From Halocaridina rubra (taxonomy: Eukaryota > Arthropoda > Malacostraca > Decapoda > Atyidae), in contig JAXCGZ010011681.1 of NCBI GenBank assembly GCA_037179515.1, positions 1-64,000 of the forward strand: DNA of 64,000 nucleotides, in the 5' to 3' direction. Below, piece by piece: positions 10,946 to 21,989 of the stretch. A program made the position numbers and the translations under genes. Every line of letters begins with the position of its first letter. Within the stretch, counting starts at the first letter, position 1. Under the pieces are notes generated by a model. That model saw nothing but the letters and a program-made list of their open reading frames with translations. It had not been told where the DNA came from and did not search any database.

Positions 10946-12839
10946 CACTAATGAGTGTAACAGAGCTAAGGAGTGGAGAGACAAATGCTGGAAAAGGCAT
11001 AGGAGTAGAAAAAACATAAATACCTGGCAGACCTATAAAAGAGCAAGAAATGATTACCTAAGTAAAAGAAGATAGGCAGAGAGAGACTATGAAGGCTAAA
11101 GAAAAACCCAAACTTTTCCACAGCTTAATCAGAGGAAAACTGAAGGTAAAATAACAGTTTTTAAAGCTTAAGAGAGCAGATAAAGGCATCACTGAGACAG
11201 ACGAAGGGCTCTGCAAAGAATTGAACAAGGAGTTTCAGTAAGTATTTACAGTAGAATATACCCCACCCCCTCAGATTGCAGATATAGAAGCTCAAGGAAC
11301 CGGCATTAGAGAACATCATCTTTTCAGCCATAGAGGTATGCAAAGTGCTGATGGAGTTAGATGTTCATAAAGCTACAGGTCCTCTAATATCTTATTTAAA
11401 AATCGCTGGAGTCAGGGGAGATTCCAAGATGCTGGAAATAAGAGAACATGATATTTATCCTCAAAAAGGAAAGGAGTGATATGACTCTAAACAATAGACC
11501 TGTTTCCTTGACCAGCATAGTTTGCAAAGTTATGAAGAAACCACTAAGGAAACATATCTCTCTTCACTTGAAATCCTTCAACTTTTTGTCAGTGAGACAA
11601 CATAGCTTCAGAGAAGGTAGATCAACAGGAACAAACTTATTAGAATTTTATGATATGGTAAATCAAATCTTGCAGGAAAGAGAAGGCTAGGCAGATTGCA
11701 TATTCCTAGACTTACAGAAAGCGTTTGACACTGTCCCACACTGGAGACATTTAGAAGCCTCAAACAATGGCAAGAATATATGGAAATGTTTTGAAATGGA
11801 TAAAAACATACTTAGAAGGAAGGGAACAGAGAATTAGAGCAAGACACTCAGTGTCTGAATGAAGAAGAGTTATTAGTGGAATTCCACAGGGTTCAGTTTT
11901 AGGGCCACTTTTGTTCCTTGCATATGTAAATGACCTACCAGAGTCTGCAAATTCATTCATTAATATGTTTGCAGATAATGCAATGATTGTGAAAAAGGTA
12001 AGAAAATAGAACAATGGTAGAGAACTTCAGGAAGATCAAAAGAGTCTGCATGAGTGGCCAGAAAAATGATTAATGAAATTCAATACTTCAATATGTAAGG
12101 TAATGAGAATGAGCACAGGAGTAAGAAGGCCCAAACTTGACTATTCGGTGGCAGGAGTACAACTTCAAGAGACAGAAAATGAGAGAGATCTAGGAGTAAA
12201 CATACTGGCAGATTTGTCTCCAGAAATGCATATAAATGGCATACTGAGGGCAGCATATGCTTTCTTAGCAAATGTAAGGGTAGCCTTCAGGCACATGGAC
12301 TAGGAAATATTCAGAAATATTTACATAAACTATGTGAAGCCAAAGCTTGAAAATGCAGCCCTGTTTTTTAATCCGCACTTGAAAAAGCAAGTAGTTAAGC
12401 TGGTAAAAGTTCAAAGGCATGCCACGAAAATTGTGCCAGAAATACACAATCACACTTACCATGAGAGGCTGAGGGAATTAGATTTACCATCACAAGAAGC
12501 TAGAAGAATGAGGGGGATATTGTGACGGTTTTAAAGTTCCTTCATGGTATGGCAGAGTGGATAAGGATCTATATTTTGATATGGGTGGCACTAGAATTAG
12601 AGGTCATAGTTTGAAGCTTCGTAAGGAAACTTTTTTTGCAGGATATAAGGAAGTATTTTTTTTAGTGTAACAGTAGTTGGTAATTGGAATGCGCTAAGCG
12701 AGGAGGTAGTTAATGCTAACTCAATCCATAGTTTTACGGATAAGTATGATAAGCATCACTAAGTACAAAATGGAATCAACCATTAGACTGGAAGCTACGA
12801 GCTTGAGGGTCTTTCCCGTAAGCACAATCAGGTAATTAC

Positions 12840-12841
<2 letters not shown>

Positions 12842-12870
<29 letters not shown>

Positions 12871-12873
12871 CAT
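12842..12873. repeat. (CATA)n spacer between A3 and A4
   Basis: Eight CATA units joining the A3 tail to the 5' truncation of A4. Confidence 0.95.
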
Positions 12874-15800
12874 GAAAAATGAAAGATGTGAAAGAATGAG
12901 CTAATCCACTGATTAAAAGTCTGGTGATAAAGAGAAGATAGCAGTAATATCAGGCATAAGTGATTCCTTGGAGTCAACATGGCAGGGGAGACTTGAACAA
13001 AATAAAGCTAGGGCTTTGGACCTGATGAGGAAGCTTGGAGTGGTATGTGCTCCAGAAAATACTGTAAACATTCACTAACTTGGTAAATACTTTAGGGCGG
13101 AAAAGGAGACACGAAAGAAAGCAACCTTTTAGAGAGGGAACACTTGTAAAGAAATATAATGAAAAAAATAAAAAATAAGACCTTCAAGAATTAAAAACAG
13201 TGTTCATTAGACAATGGAGAACACAAGAGGAGACAGAATGGATCAAAAACTTGTTGCAGGTTAAATGAAGGAAGAAATGTAGAAGAGAAAAAAAATGTGT
13301 CAAAATTCTTCCAGACAAAGGGGAGATAAAGAAGATAATGAGAGAAGATAAGGGCATCTGGCCTCATTAAAAGTGCTGTAAGCAAATGCTGATGGGGTAG
13401 TTGGTAAAGCAGGAAAATTAAAGCATATGATTCGCATCTCAAGGCATATATAGTAGCGGTTCCAGAGACTAAGTTAAGTGAGGACGTAAACAGCGTCACG
13501 GGTTTTCCTAAGGGCTTCAGAATATTAAGGGTTGCAAGTTAAAGTAAATTCTTGTTGCTGGCATAAATACAGGGTCAGAGAGCATTATAATAACTGTTGC
13601 ATATAACCCACCAAGGAACCAACTTAGGCTAGAAGATTATGAGGAAAGTCATATAGGTACTACTGTAGTAAAAACCTCAGTTGTTAAAATTGCAATGGAG
13701 CGAAAAAGCAGGATTTTGAGTATGGGAGATCTTAATCATAGAGAGATAGACTGGAAAAATCTTCACCCACAGAGTAAGGAGCACTCATTCAGGGCAAGAT
13801 TTCTAAACTGCATACTAGGGAATTTTCTACACCAACATATTCTGGAACCAACGAGGGCCAGGGTGGGGATGAGCCATCGTTTCTTAATCTAGTATTCACA
13901 GATAATGTGTTGGATATTGAAAAAAAAATTGAGTATGAACCACTAATTGGAAAGATTGATCACAGTGTGTTGTTCATGGAGTATATCATCAAAGATGTTA
14001 TGCCTGTAAGCAGAGGCACTGAGGACACAAGGAGGAACTATCCGAAAGGAGATTACATCAAAATTAAATAGCTTTTAGCAGTTATTGACCGGATAACCTC
14101 TTTTAACAACAAATCTGTACAAGAAATGTGCGACATCATTTGTGAGGAATATGAGAAGATAGCAGATTGTTGCATACCTTCCTCCAAAATAGGAGACATT
14201 CATGCCAGAGAGAAATGGTTCAATAATTAGTGTAAAAGAGCTAGGGAGTGGAGAGACAAATGCTGGAAAAAGAATAGGAGGAGGAAAAGCATAAATGTCT
14301 GGAACCAACTTAGGCTAGAAGATTATGAGGAAAGTCATATAGGTACTACTGTAGTAAAAACCTCAGTTGTTAAAATTACAATGGAGCGAAAAAGCAGGAT
14401 TTTGAGTATGGGAGATCTTAATCATAGAGAGATAGACTGGAAAAATCTTCACCCACAGAGTAAGGAGCACTCATTCAGGGCAAGATTTCTAAACTGCATA
14501 CTAGGGAATTTTCTACACCAACATATTCTGGAACCAACGAGGGCCAGGGGTGGGAATGAGCCATCGTTTCTTAATCTAGTATTCACAGATAATGTGTTGG
14601 ATATTGAAAAAAAAATTGAGTATGAACCACTAATTGGAAAGATTGATCACAGTGTGTTGTTCATGGAGTATATCATCAAAGATGTTATGCCTGTAAGCAG
14701 AGGCACTGAGGACACAAGGAGGAACTATCCGAAAGGAGATTACATCAAAATTAAATAGCTTTTAGCAGTTATTGACCGGATAACCTCTTTTAACATCAAA
14801 TCTGTACAAGAAATGTGCGACATCATTTGTGAGGAATATGAGAAGATAGCAGATTGTTGCATACCTTCTTCCAAAATAGGAGACATTCATGCCAGAGAGA
14901 AATGGTTCAATAATTAGTGTAAAAGAGCTAGGGAGTGGAGAGACAAATGCTGGAAAAAGAATAGGAGGAGGAAAAGCATAAATGTCTGGCAGACTTACAA
15001 TAGAGCAAGAAATGATTATTTAAGGAAAAGAAGAGAGGCAGAAAGAGACTATGAAAGAGAGATCACCATGAAGGCTAAAGTAAATCGCAAACTTTTCCAC
15101 AGCTTTATCAGAGAAAAATTAAAGGTCAAAGAACAAGTCTTATAGCTAAAGAGAGCGAATGGAAGCATCACTGAGATGAATGAAGAGATCTGCAAAAGAT
15201 TGAGCAAGGATTTTCAGTCAGCATTCACAGTAGAAAATACCCCACCCCTTCAGATTGCAAAGATAGCAGCTCATGGGCCGGTAATAGAGAACATCATCTT
15301 TTCAGCCACTGAGGTATGCAAAGCTCTGACGTAGTTAGCTGCCCATAAAGCTACAAATCCTGATGATATATCCCCTTATGTACCTAACAAATGCACTAAA
15401 TCAATATCAACGGCAGTGTTTCAAATTTGTTAAGTTACTTGAATCATGGGAGATTCGAAGATGTGGTACCTATCTTCAAAAAGGGAAGGAGGGGGACCGC
15501 TCTGAGCTATAGACCTGTTTCCTTGACAAGCATAGTTTGCAAAGCTATGGAGAAGCTACTAAGAAAACACATCTCTCTTCACATGGAATCCTACAACTTT
15601 TTGTCAGTGAGACAGCAAACTTATAAGAATTTTACAATGAGGTAAGCCGAATCTTACAGGAAAGAGAGGGCTGGGTGTATTGCATATTCCTAGACTTCCA
15701 GAAGGCATATGATATGGTCCCACACGGTAGACATATTTAGAAGCTGCAAGCAATGGCAAGAATAGGTGGAATGTCTTGGAATGGATGAAAACATACTTAG

Positions 15801-16736
15801 AAGGAAGGGAACAGAGGGTTAGAGTAAGACACTTAGTGTTTGAATGGAGAAGAGTTAGTAGGGCAGTTCCGGAGGGCTCAATTTTAGGGTCACTTATGTT
15901 TTTTGTACATGTAAATGACGTACCAGAGTCTGTAAATTCATTTGTGAATATATTTGTAGAGGATGCAATGATTGTGAAGAAATTATGAAAAAAGAATAAC
16001 AGTAGAGAACTTCAGGAACCCCTAAATAGTCCGCATGAGAGGTCAGAAAAGTGGTAATGAAATTCAATACTTCAAAATGAAAGGTATTGAGAATGGGTAG
16101 AAGTGCAAGAAGGACCAAGCTTGAATACTCAATAGCAGGAGCAGAACATCAAGAGACAGACAATGAGAGAGATTAAGGAGTAAACATGCTGGCCGATTTG
16201 TCTCCGGAAATGCATATGAATGGCATAGTAAGGGCAGCATATGCTCTATTAAAAATTTGTTAATGGTAGCCTTCAGGCACATGGACAAGGAAATGTTCAG
16301 AAATATTTATGTAACCTATGTGAGGCCAATGCTTATATATGCAGCCCCCTTTTGGAATCCACACTTAAAAAAGCACATAGTTAGGTTGGAAAGAGATCAA
16401 AGACATACCACGAAACTGGTGCCAGAAGTAAGCTATCTCAGTTATGATGAGAGCGTGAGGGAATTAGACTTACCCTCTCTCAAAGCTAGAAGAATTAGGG
16501 GGATATGGTGACGGTTTTTAAATTCGTTAATGGTTATGACATAGTGGATAGGGATCAATGTTTTGATAAGGCCGGCACTTGAGCTAGAGGTCATAGTTTG
16601 AAGCTTAGTGAGACTTCTTTGCAGGAGATAAGGAAGTTCTTTTATAGGGTAAGAGTAGCTGATGACTGTAATTTGTAATGTGAGAAGGTAGTTAATTCTA
16701 ACTCAATCCGTAATTTTAAGGACAAATATAATAAGT
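12874..16736 (+). mobile_element. Family A LINE copy A4, with internal duplication and missing 3' end
   Basis: Plus-strand copy that starts in ORF1, passes into the ORF2 endonuclease (frames 13695-13892 and 14381-14758) and continues through a heavily mutated RT to the last ORF2 codons. It stops at 16736 without the 3' UTR or tail, running into (TATG)n and the 3' tail of the opposite-strand A5. A 686-bp segment is duplicated in tandem. Many stops and frameshifts mark it as an old copy. Confidence 0.88.
13615..14988 (+). repeat. 686-bp direct tandem duplication inside A4
   Basis: The segment starting GGAACCAACTTAGGCTAGAA at 13615 is repeated at 14301. The first unit ends GCATAAATGTCTGG at about 14302 and the second ends at about 14989. 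Only a few differences are visible, including a 1-bp indel near 13862/14548. The units cover the endonuclease region from about YNPPRNQ to the linker. Confidence 0.95.
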
Positions 16737-16759
16737 ATGTATGTATGTATGTATGTATG
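16737..16759. repeat. (TATG)n between convergent copies A4 and A5
   Basis: Five to six TATG units joining the truncated 3' end of A4 (+) to the 3' tail of A5 (-). Confidence 0.9.
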
Positions 16760-16849
16760 TGATTACCTAATTGTGATTACCTAATTGTGTTTACGGGAAA
16801 GAGCCCAAAGCTCGTATCTTCCCGTCTCCTGATCGGTTCCATTTTATAC

Positions 16850-19672
16850 TTAGTGATACTTATCATACCTGTCCTTAAAACTATGGATTGAGATAGCATT
16901 AACTACCTCCTCGCTTAGCCAATTCCAATTATCAACTACTCTTACACTGAAAAAGTATTTTCTTACATCCTGCGAAGAAGTTTTCTTACGAAGCTTCAAA
17001 CTATGACCTCTAGTTCTAGAGCCTGCCATATCAAAATATCGATCCCTATCCACTCTATCATAACCATGAAGGAATTTAAAGACTGTCACCATATCCCCCC
17101 TCACTCTTCTAGCTTCCAGTGATGGTAAGTCTAATTCCCTCAGCCTCTCATCATAACTGAGATTGCGTATTTCTGGCACCAGTTTCGTGGCATGTCTTTG
17201 AACTTTTTCAAGCTTAGCTATGTGCTTTTTCAAGTGCGGATTCCAAAAGGGGGCTGCATATTCGAGTTTTGGCCTCACATAGGTTACATAAATATTTCTG
17301 AACATTTCCTTGTCCATGTGCCTGAAGGCTACCCTTACATTTGATAAGAATGCATATGCTGCCCTTACTATGCCATTTATATGTATTTCTGGAGACAAAT
17401 CTGCCAGTATGTTTACTCCTAGATCTCTCTCATTTTCTGTCTCTTGAAGTTGTACTGCAGCCACCGAGTAGTCAAGCTTGGGCCTTCTTGCACTTGTACC
17501 CATTCTCATTACCTTACATTTTGAAGTATTGAATTTCATTAGCCACTTTTCTGACCACTCATGCAGATTATTTAGATCCTCCTGAAGTTCTCTACCATTG
17601 TTCTCGTTTTTTACTTTCTTCACAATCTTTGCATCATCTGCAAACATATTCATGAATGAATTTACAGACTCTGGTAGGTCATTTACATATACAAGGAACA
17701 AAAGTGGCCCTAAAACTGAACCCTGTGGAACTCCACTACTAACTCTTCTCCATTCAGACACTGAGTGTCTTACTCTAACCCTCTGTTCCCTTCCTTCTAA
17801 GTAAGTTTTTATCCATTCCAAAACATTTCCACCTATTCTAGCCATTGATTGCAGCTTCCTAATAAGTCTCCCATGTGGAACAGTGTCAAATGCTTTCTGG
17901 AAGTCTAGGAATATGCAATCTGCCCAGCCCTCTCTTTCCTGTAAGATTTGGCTTACCTCATCATAAAATTCTAATAAGTTTGTTACTGTTGATCTACCTT
18001 CTCTGAAGCCATGTTGCCTCACTGACAAAAAGTCGAAGGATTCCAAGTGAAGAGAGATATGTTTCCTTAGTAGTTTCTCCATAACTTTGCAAACTATGCT
18101 GGTCAAGGAAACTGGTCTATAGTTCAGAGCCATATCCCTCCTTCCCTTTTTGAAGATAGGTATCACATTTGCTTGTTTCCAGCATCTTGGAATCTCCCCC
18201 GACTCCAGTGACTCCTTAAATATGATACTTAGTGCCACTGATATTGTGTTTGCGCATTTTTTAAGCACATGAGGGGATATGTCATCAGGACCTGTAGCTT
18301 TATGAACATCTAAATCCATCAGCGCTTTGCATACCTCTGTGGCTGTAAGGTTGATGTTCTCTAATACCGGCCCTTGAGCTTCTATCACTGCAATCTGAGG
18401 GGGTGGGGTATTTTCTACTGTAAATACTGACTGAAACTCCTTGTTCAATTCTTTGCAGATCTCTTCATCCGTCTCAATGATGCTTCCATCCGCTCTCTTT
18501 AGCCTTAAAACCTGTTCTTTTACCTTCAGTTTTCCTCTGATAAAGCTGTGGAAAAGCTTGGGATTTTCTTTAGCCTTCCTGGTGATGTCCCTCTCATAGT
18601 CTCTCTCTGCCTCTCTCCTTTTACTTAGGTAGTCATTTCTTGCTCTTTTGTAGGTTTGCCAGGCATTTATGTTTTTTCTCCTCCTATACCTTTTCCAGAA
18701 TTTGTCTCTCCACTCCTTAGCTCTTTTACACCCATTATCGAACCATTTCTCTCTGGCATGAATTACACCTACTTTGGTGACAGGTATGCAGCAATCTACT
18801 ATCTTCCCATATTTCTCACAAAAGATGTCATACATTTCTTGTACAGATTTGTTGTAAAATAAGGTTCTCCAGTCAATAACAGCAAAAAGCTCATTCATTT
18901 TGATGTAATCTCCTTTCCGATAGTTCCTCCTCATGTCCTCAGTGCCTCTACTCTCAGGAAGAATATCTTCAATGATATACTCCATCAACAACACACAGTG
19001 GTCACTCTTTCCAATTGGTGGTTCATACTCAATTTTTTTCAATATCCAACACATTATCTGTGAACACTAGATCAAGTAGTGATGGCTCATCCCCACCCCT
19101 GGCCCTTGTTGGTTCCATTACATGTTGGTGTAGGAAATTCCCTTGTACACAATCTAGGAATCTTGCCTCGAATGAGTCCTCACCACTGTGTGGGTCAAGA
19201 TTTATCCAATCTATCTCTTTATGATTAAAGTCTCCCATAATCAAAATCCTACATTTTTTTTCCCGTCCCATGTTAACAACTGAGTTTATGACTTCAATAG
19301 TACCTATATGACTTTCCTCATAAACTTCAAGCCTATTTTGGTTCCTTGGTGGGTTGTATACAACAGTTATTATAATGCTCTCTGACCCAGTATTTATGCG
19401 AGCAACAAGAAATTCCTTGAACTCACTTTCTATAGCCAAGTTTATTTCTTCGACTTGAATCCTTTCACTTATGAGCAGTGCTATCCCTCCACCAGTCCTC
19501 TCAGATCTTTCAACCCTTAGTATTCTGAAACCCTTAGGAAAAACTGTGACACTGTTTGTCCTCACTCAACTTAGTCTCTGTAATTGCTACTATATCTGCC
19601 TTACTGTTGTGAATCCTATCTTTTAATTCTACTGCCTTACCAGCTAATCCATCAGCATTTGTGTATAACAAT
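16850..19672 (-). pseudogene. ORF2 of A5 (APE endonuclease plus RT), two frameshifts
   Basis: LINE polyprotein that nicks target DNA and reverse transcribes its own RNA. The endonuclease shows IVAITETK (catalytic E), VVYNPPRNQ, ILIMGDFNHKEIDW, LLDLVFTDN and GKSDHCVLL (catalytic SDH). The RT shows NYRPVSLTS, QHGFREGRS, FLDFQKAFDTVPHG (near 17890), SGVPQGSVLGPLLF and FADD (near 17635), followed by the CR1-type C-terminal domain. The frame is broken by a 1-bp gain in a T-run near 19034 and a 2-bp loss near 19558; A17 has the undamaged forms. The rest (734 codons, 19054-16850) is open. No ATG precedes the endonuclease in the ORF2 frame, and ORF2 overlaps the end of ORF1. Confidence 0.9.
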
Positions 19673-19673
19673 C

Positions 19674-20753
19674 TTAATGAGGCCCCATCCCCTGATCTTC
19701 TGTCATTATCTTCTTTATCTCCCCTTTGTCTGGAAGAACTCTGTAATGAAAATTTTTCTTCTCTTCTTCATTTCTTTCATCATTTAACCTTCTTGCCTCT
19801 TGCAACAAGTTTTTGATCTTTCCCATCTCTTCCTGTGTTCTGTATTGTCTAATGAACACTTCTTTTAATTCTTGAAGGTCTTTTAGACTTTTTTTTCTCA
19901 ACAATATTTCCCTACATGTTTCCCCTCTCTCAAAGGTTACTTTTGTTGGTCTCGGCTTTCCTTCCCTCGAATATTTACCTAGTTGGTGTATGTTTACAAT
20001 ATCCTCAGGACCACATACTACTCCAAGCTTTCTTATCAGGTCTACAACCCTAGCTTTATTTTCTTCAAGTCTCCCCTGCCATGTTGGCTCCTGGGACTCG
20101 CTTATGCTTGAGATTACCACTGTCTTCTCCTTATCAAGTGCCTGTCTGATGAGTGGGTTTGCCCTTTCCATCACAACGTCTTTCATTTTTTCGATTACTG
20201 TCTCTTTATAGTCAACTGTTTGTATGTTTTCCAGTGCCACCACCTTTACAGCCTCTTTTACTGCCACATTCCCCTTTAGTGCATCAGCAAAGGAAGTTTT
20301 CATGGCATCATTTTCCATATTCAGCTCCTGGAACTCTTTTCTAAACTGTTCAATGTTTTCCTTAATCTGGACATTCCAAGCAGCAATCTTGTCTCTCTCA
20401 GAAGAGAGCAGTGAACTAACATCTAATTCCTTTAGGTTGTCATTTAGCTGTTTGTTTTTATCTTCTTGTTTAGAAAGTCTAGATTCTAGTTGACTCTTTT
20501 CCCCTTCCAGCTTTTTTATTTTTTTTTCTAGTTCCTTTCTCTCTTGCCCTTGTGCTTTATTTGCTTCCTCCAAGGATCTTATTTGCTCTCTGAGTGTTTC
20601 ATTCTCTTTCATTTCTCCATCCATATTCTGAATTTTATCATCAAGGCTTATAACCATTTCCTCTATATTCTTGATTTTCTGTTTGAGTCTCCTGATGGCT
20701 ACCCCTCCTACCGACCCATGGATGGGAGAGGTTTGGGACAGAGATGGCGTCAT
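19674..20753 (-). CDS. ORF1 protein of A5, intact
   Basis: ORF1 of a CR1/L2-like LINE, 359 aa, presumably the RNA-binding particle protein. I chose the ATG at 20753 (MTPSLSQTSP) over one 18 codons upstream because that ATG, but not the upstream one, is conserved in A12. From about residue 25 to 135 it is a long charged coiled coil (MVISLDDKIQNMDGEMKE, then E/K/Q-rich heptads). The second half starts KTVVISSISES and contains PEDIVNIHQLGKYSREG and PTKVTFERGETCREILL, a pattern like the RRM-type domain of other LINE ORF1 proteins. No CCHC zinc knuckle is seen. The stop at 19674 lies inside the overlapping ORF2 frame. No frame damage is visible. Confidence 0.88.
   Translation of the reverse strand: MTPSLSQTSPIHGSVGGVAIRRLKQKIKNIEEMVISLDDKIQNMDGEMKENETLREQIRSLEEANKAQGQERKELEKKIKKLEGEKSQLESRLSKQEDKNKQLNDNLKELDVSSLLSSERDKIAAWNVQIKENIEQFRKEFQELNMENDAMKTSFADALKGNVAVKEAVKVVALENIQTVDYKETVIEKMKDVVMERANPLIRQALDKEKTVVISSISESQEPTWQGRLEENKARVVDLIRKLGVVCGPEDIVNIHQLGKYSREGKPRPTKVTFERGETCREILLRKKSLKDLQELKEVFIRQYRTQEEMGKIKNLLQEARRLNDERNEEEKKNFHYRVLPDKGEIKKIMTEDQGMGPH
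19749..19755 (-). promoter_or_regulatory. Candidate -1 ribosomal frameshift site (A AAT TTT)
   Basis: On the minus strand the ORF1 codons here read AAA AAT TTT, giving the slippery heptamer A AAT TTT in the correct phase, 24 sense codons before the ORF1 stop. A -1 slip leads directly into the ORF2 frame, which is open from a TGA just upstream of the heptamer and has no ATG before the endonuclease. The heptamer is also in phase at 32062-32068 (A12) and 54480-54486 (A17). A weak stem (CTTCC with GGGAG) may follow. Confidence 0.45.
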
Positions 20754-21669
20754 TTTTATGTTCTCCCTCTCACAGAATATAGAAAGAAGACGAGAAAGAG
20801 GAAACAAAATGAGAAAAACTTTTAATTAAGCTTCACACCGAATTTTTATACCTCCATATAAGTGCTATTTAGTGACTCAGTTTATCTCTTTTCTGGTAAC
20901 ACACATCTTAACTTAAAAACTTGACCATGGTAATTTAAGGATAAAAAGAAAAAGAAAAAAATGCAACAAAACAAAAGTCAAACCTGAAGGAAAAATTCGA
21001 ACCTGTGTCTGAGGTGGCACCCACCTGTTTCTGCTATATATTCTTCCTAACTGATAAACCCACTTGCTAACCAAGGTATGTTATCACAAGATTAGACTTT
21101 ACATTTAACTCAATATATATACAAAATAAAAACAAAATAGTAAAAGAGAAAGCTAAAAGAAAGGCAAAAAAAAAAAAAATGAAGAAAATAAGACAGCTGT
21201 ACTACTTGGCAACTTAACTCAGTACTGTTGACAGGTGGATATTTTTTTTTTTTTTACTTATTCAATTATTTCGTGTATCAAACTAACTAACAAGTTAATA
21301 TAAATGGGAAGGATACTGATTTTAACAATATATGGAACCACAGGATCAGGTAAACGGCTCAAGAGCTGTCCTCAGTTTACACAAAAAATTAGGTAATGTG
21401 ATGTGATGGCTTCACCTCTGGCAACTCTTCTAAATTTCCTTCAAGGCAGAACTGGACGGCAGCTTCTCTCTCCCCTCACGAAAAATGTTCTCAATTTTTT
21501 TTCCTTTAATATTTTGGACAGTCTCGTCATACAACAAATATAAGTTTTGTACTCACAATACTCTGCAGGATTTCAGATTTAGGGAAATTATGGTAAAGTT
21601 TTCCACTAAGCACTTAGTCACTCGAAACAATTAAAAATTTAAGAGGAGCAGTTCCGTGTGTCACTGAAC

Positions 21670-21674
<5 letters not shown>
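20754..21674 (-). promoter_or_regulatory. 5' UTR / presumed internal promoter of A5
   Basis: About 920 bp upstream of ORF1 in sense orientation, with no long frame. A homologous region is present in A12 (30141-31031), so it is a real part of the element. LINEs of this type carry an internal promoter in the 5' UTR; that function is inferred. The sense 5' end is CTGCACGTTCAGTGACAC. Confidence 0.65.
20996..21078 (-). promoter_or_regulatory. tRNA-like A box and B box in the A5 5' UTR
   Basis: In sense orientation there is TAGCAAGTGGG (A-box-like) and, about 55 nt later, GGTTCGAATTT (B-box-like), closely followed by T-runs. The A12 5' UTR keeps the surrounding sequence (GGTTAGCAAGTGAG near 30737) but has a decayed B box. 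It could be a tRNA-derived segment captured by the LINE, or coincidence. Confidence 0.35.

Positions 21675-21714
<40 letters not shown>
21675..21714. repeat. (GT)n microsatellite between A5 and A6
   Basis: A perfect 20-unit GT run. The 5' end of full-length A5 lies on one side and the 3' tail of A6 on the other. Confidence 0.97.
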
Positions 21715-21716
<2 letters not shown>

Positions 21717-21989
21717 TTACCTAATTGTGTTTACGGGAAAGAGCCCAAAGCTCGTATCTTCTCGTCTCCTGATCGGTTACATTTTCTACTTAGTGATACT
21801 TATCATACCTTTCATTAAAACTATGTATTGAGATAGCATTAACTACCTCCTCGCTTAGCAAATTCCAGTTATCAACTACTCTTACACTGAACAAGTATTT
21901 CCTTACATCCTGCAAAGAAGTTTTCTTACGAAGCTTCAAACTATGACCTCTAGTTCTAGAGCTTGACATATCAAAATATCGATCCCTAT
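21715..21989 (-). mobile_element. Family A LINE fragment A6
   Basis: A 275-bp minus-strand copy of the 3' end: one tail unit, 3' UTR and the last ORF2 codons. It breaks at TCGATCCCTAT, where the tail of A7 starts. The remainder of A6 does not reappear beyond A7, so this is a truncation rather than a simple split. Confidence 0.88.

Larger units (their letters stand above)
5395..12845 (+). mobile_element. Family A LINE copy A3, split by LINE B1 and RTE C1
   Basis: One plus-strand family A copy in three pieces: 5395-5739 (endonuclease, with MGDFNHREIDW), 9476-9693 (end of endonuclease and linker) and 10946-12845 (RT, C-terminal domain, 3' UTR, tail AATCAGGTAATTAC). The pieces join in consensus order when B1 and C1 are removed. 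About 13 bp of A3 is missing at the B1 site and about 22 bp at the C1 site. The RT part has many stops and frameshifts, so A3 is older than A2 or A5. It starts and ends against CATA repeats. Confidence 0.88.
16760..21674 (-). mobile_element. Family A LINE copy A5, full length
   Basis: A 4.9-kb minus-strand copy and the best-preserved family member here. In sense order: 5' end at 21674 against a (CA)20 tract, about 0.9 kb of 5' UTR containing tRNA-like A and B boxes, ORF1 (20753-19674), ORF2 (about 19755-16850) with two small frameshifts, a 90-bp 3' UTR, and two units of the 14-bp tail at 16760-16790. Both ends touch simple repeats ((TATG)n at the 3' side, (GT)n at the 5' side). I see no target duplication beyond the repeats themselves. 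Confidence 0.95.
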
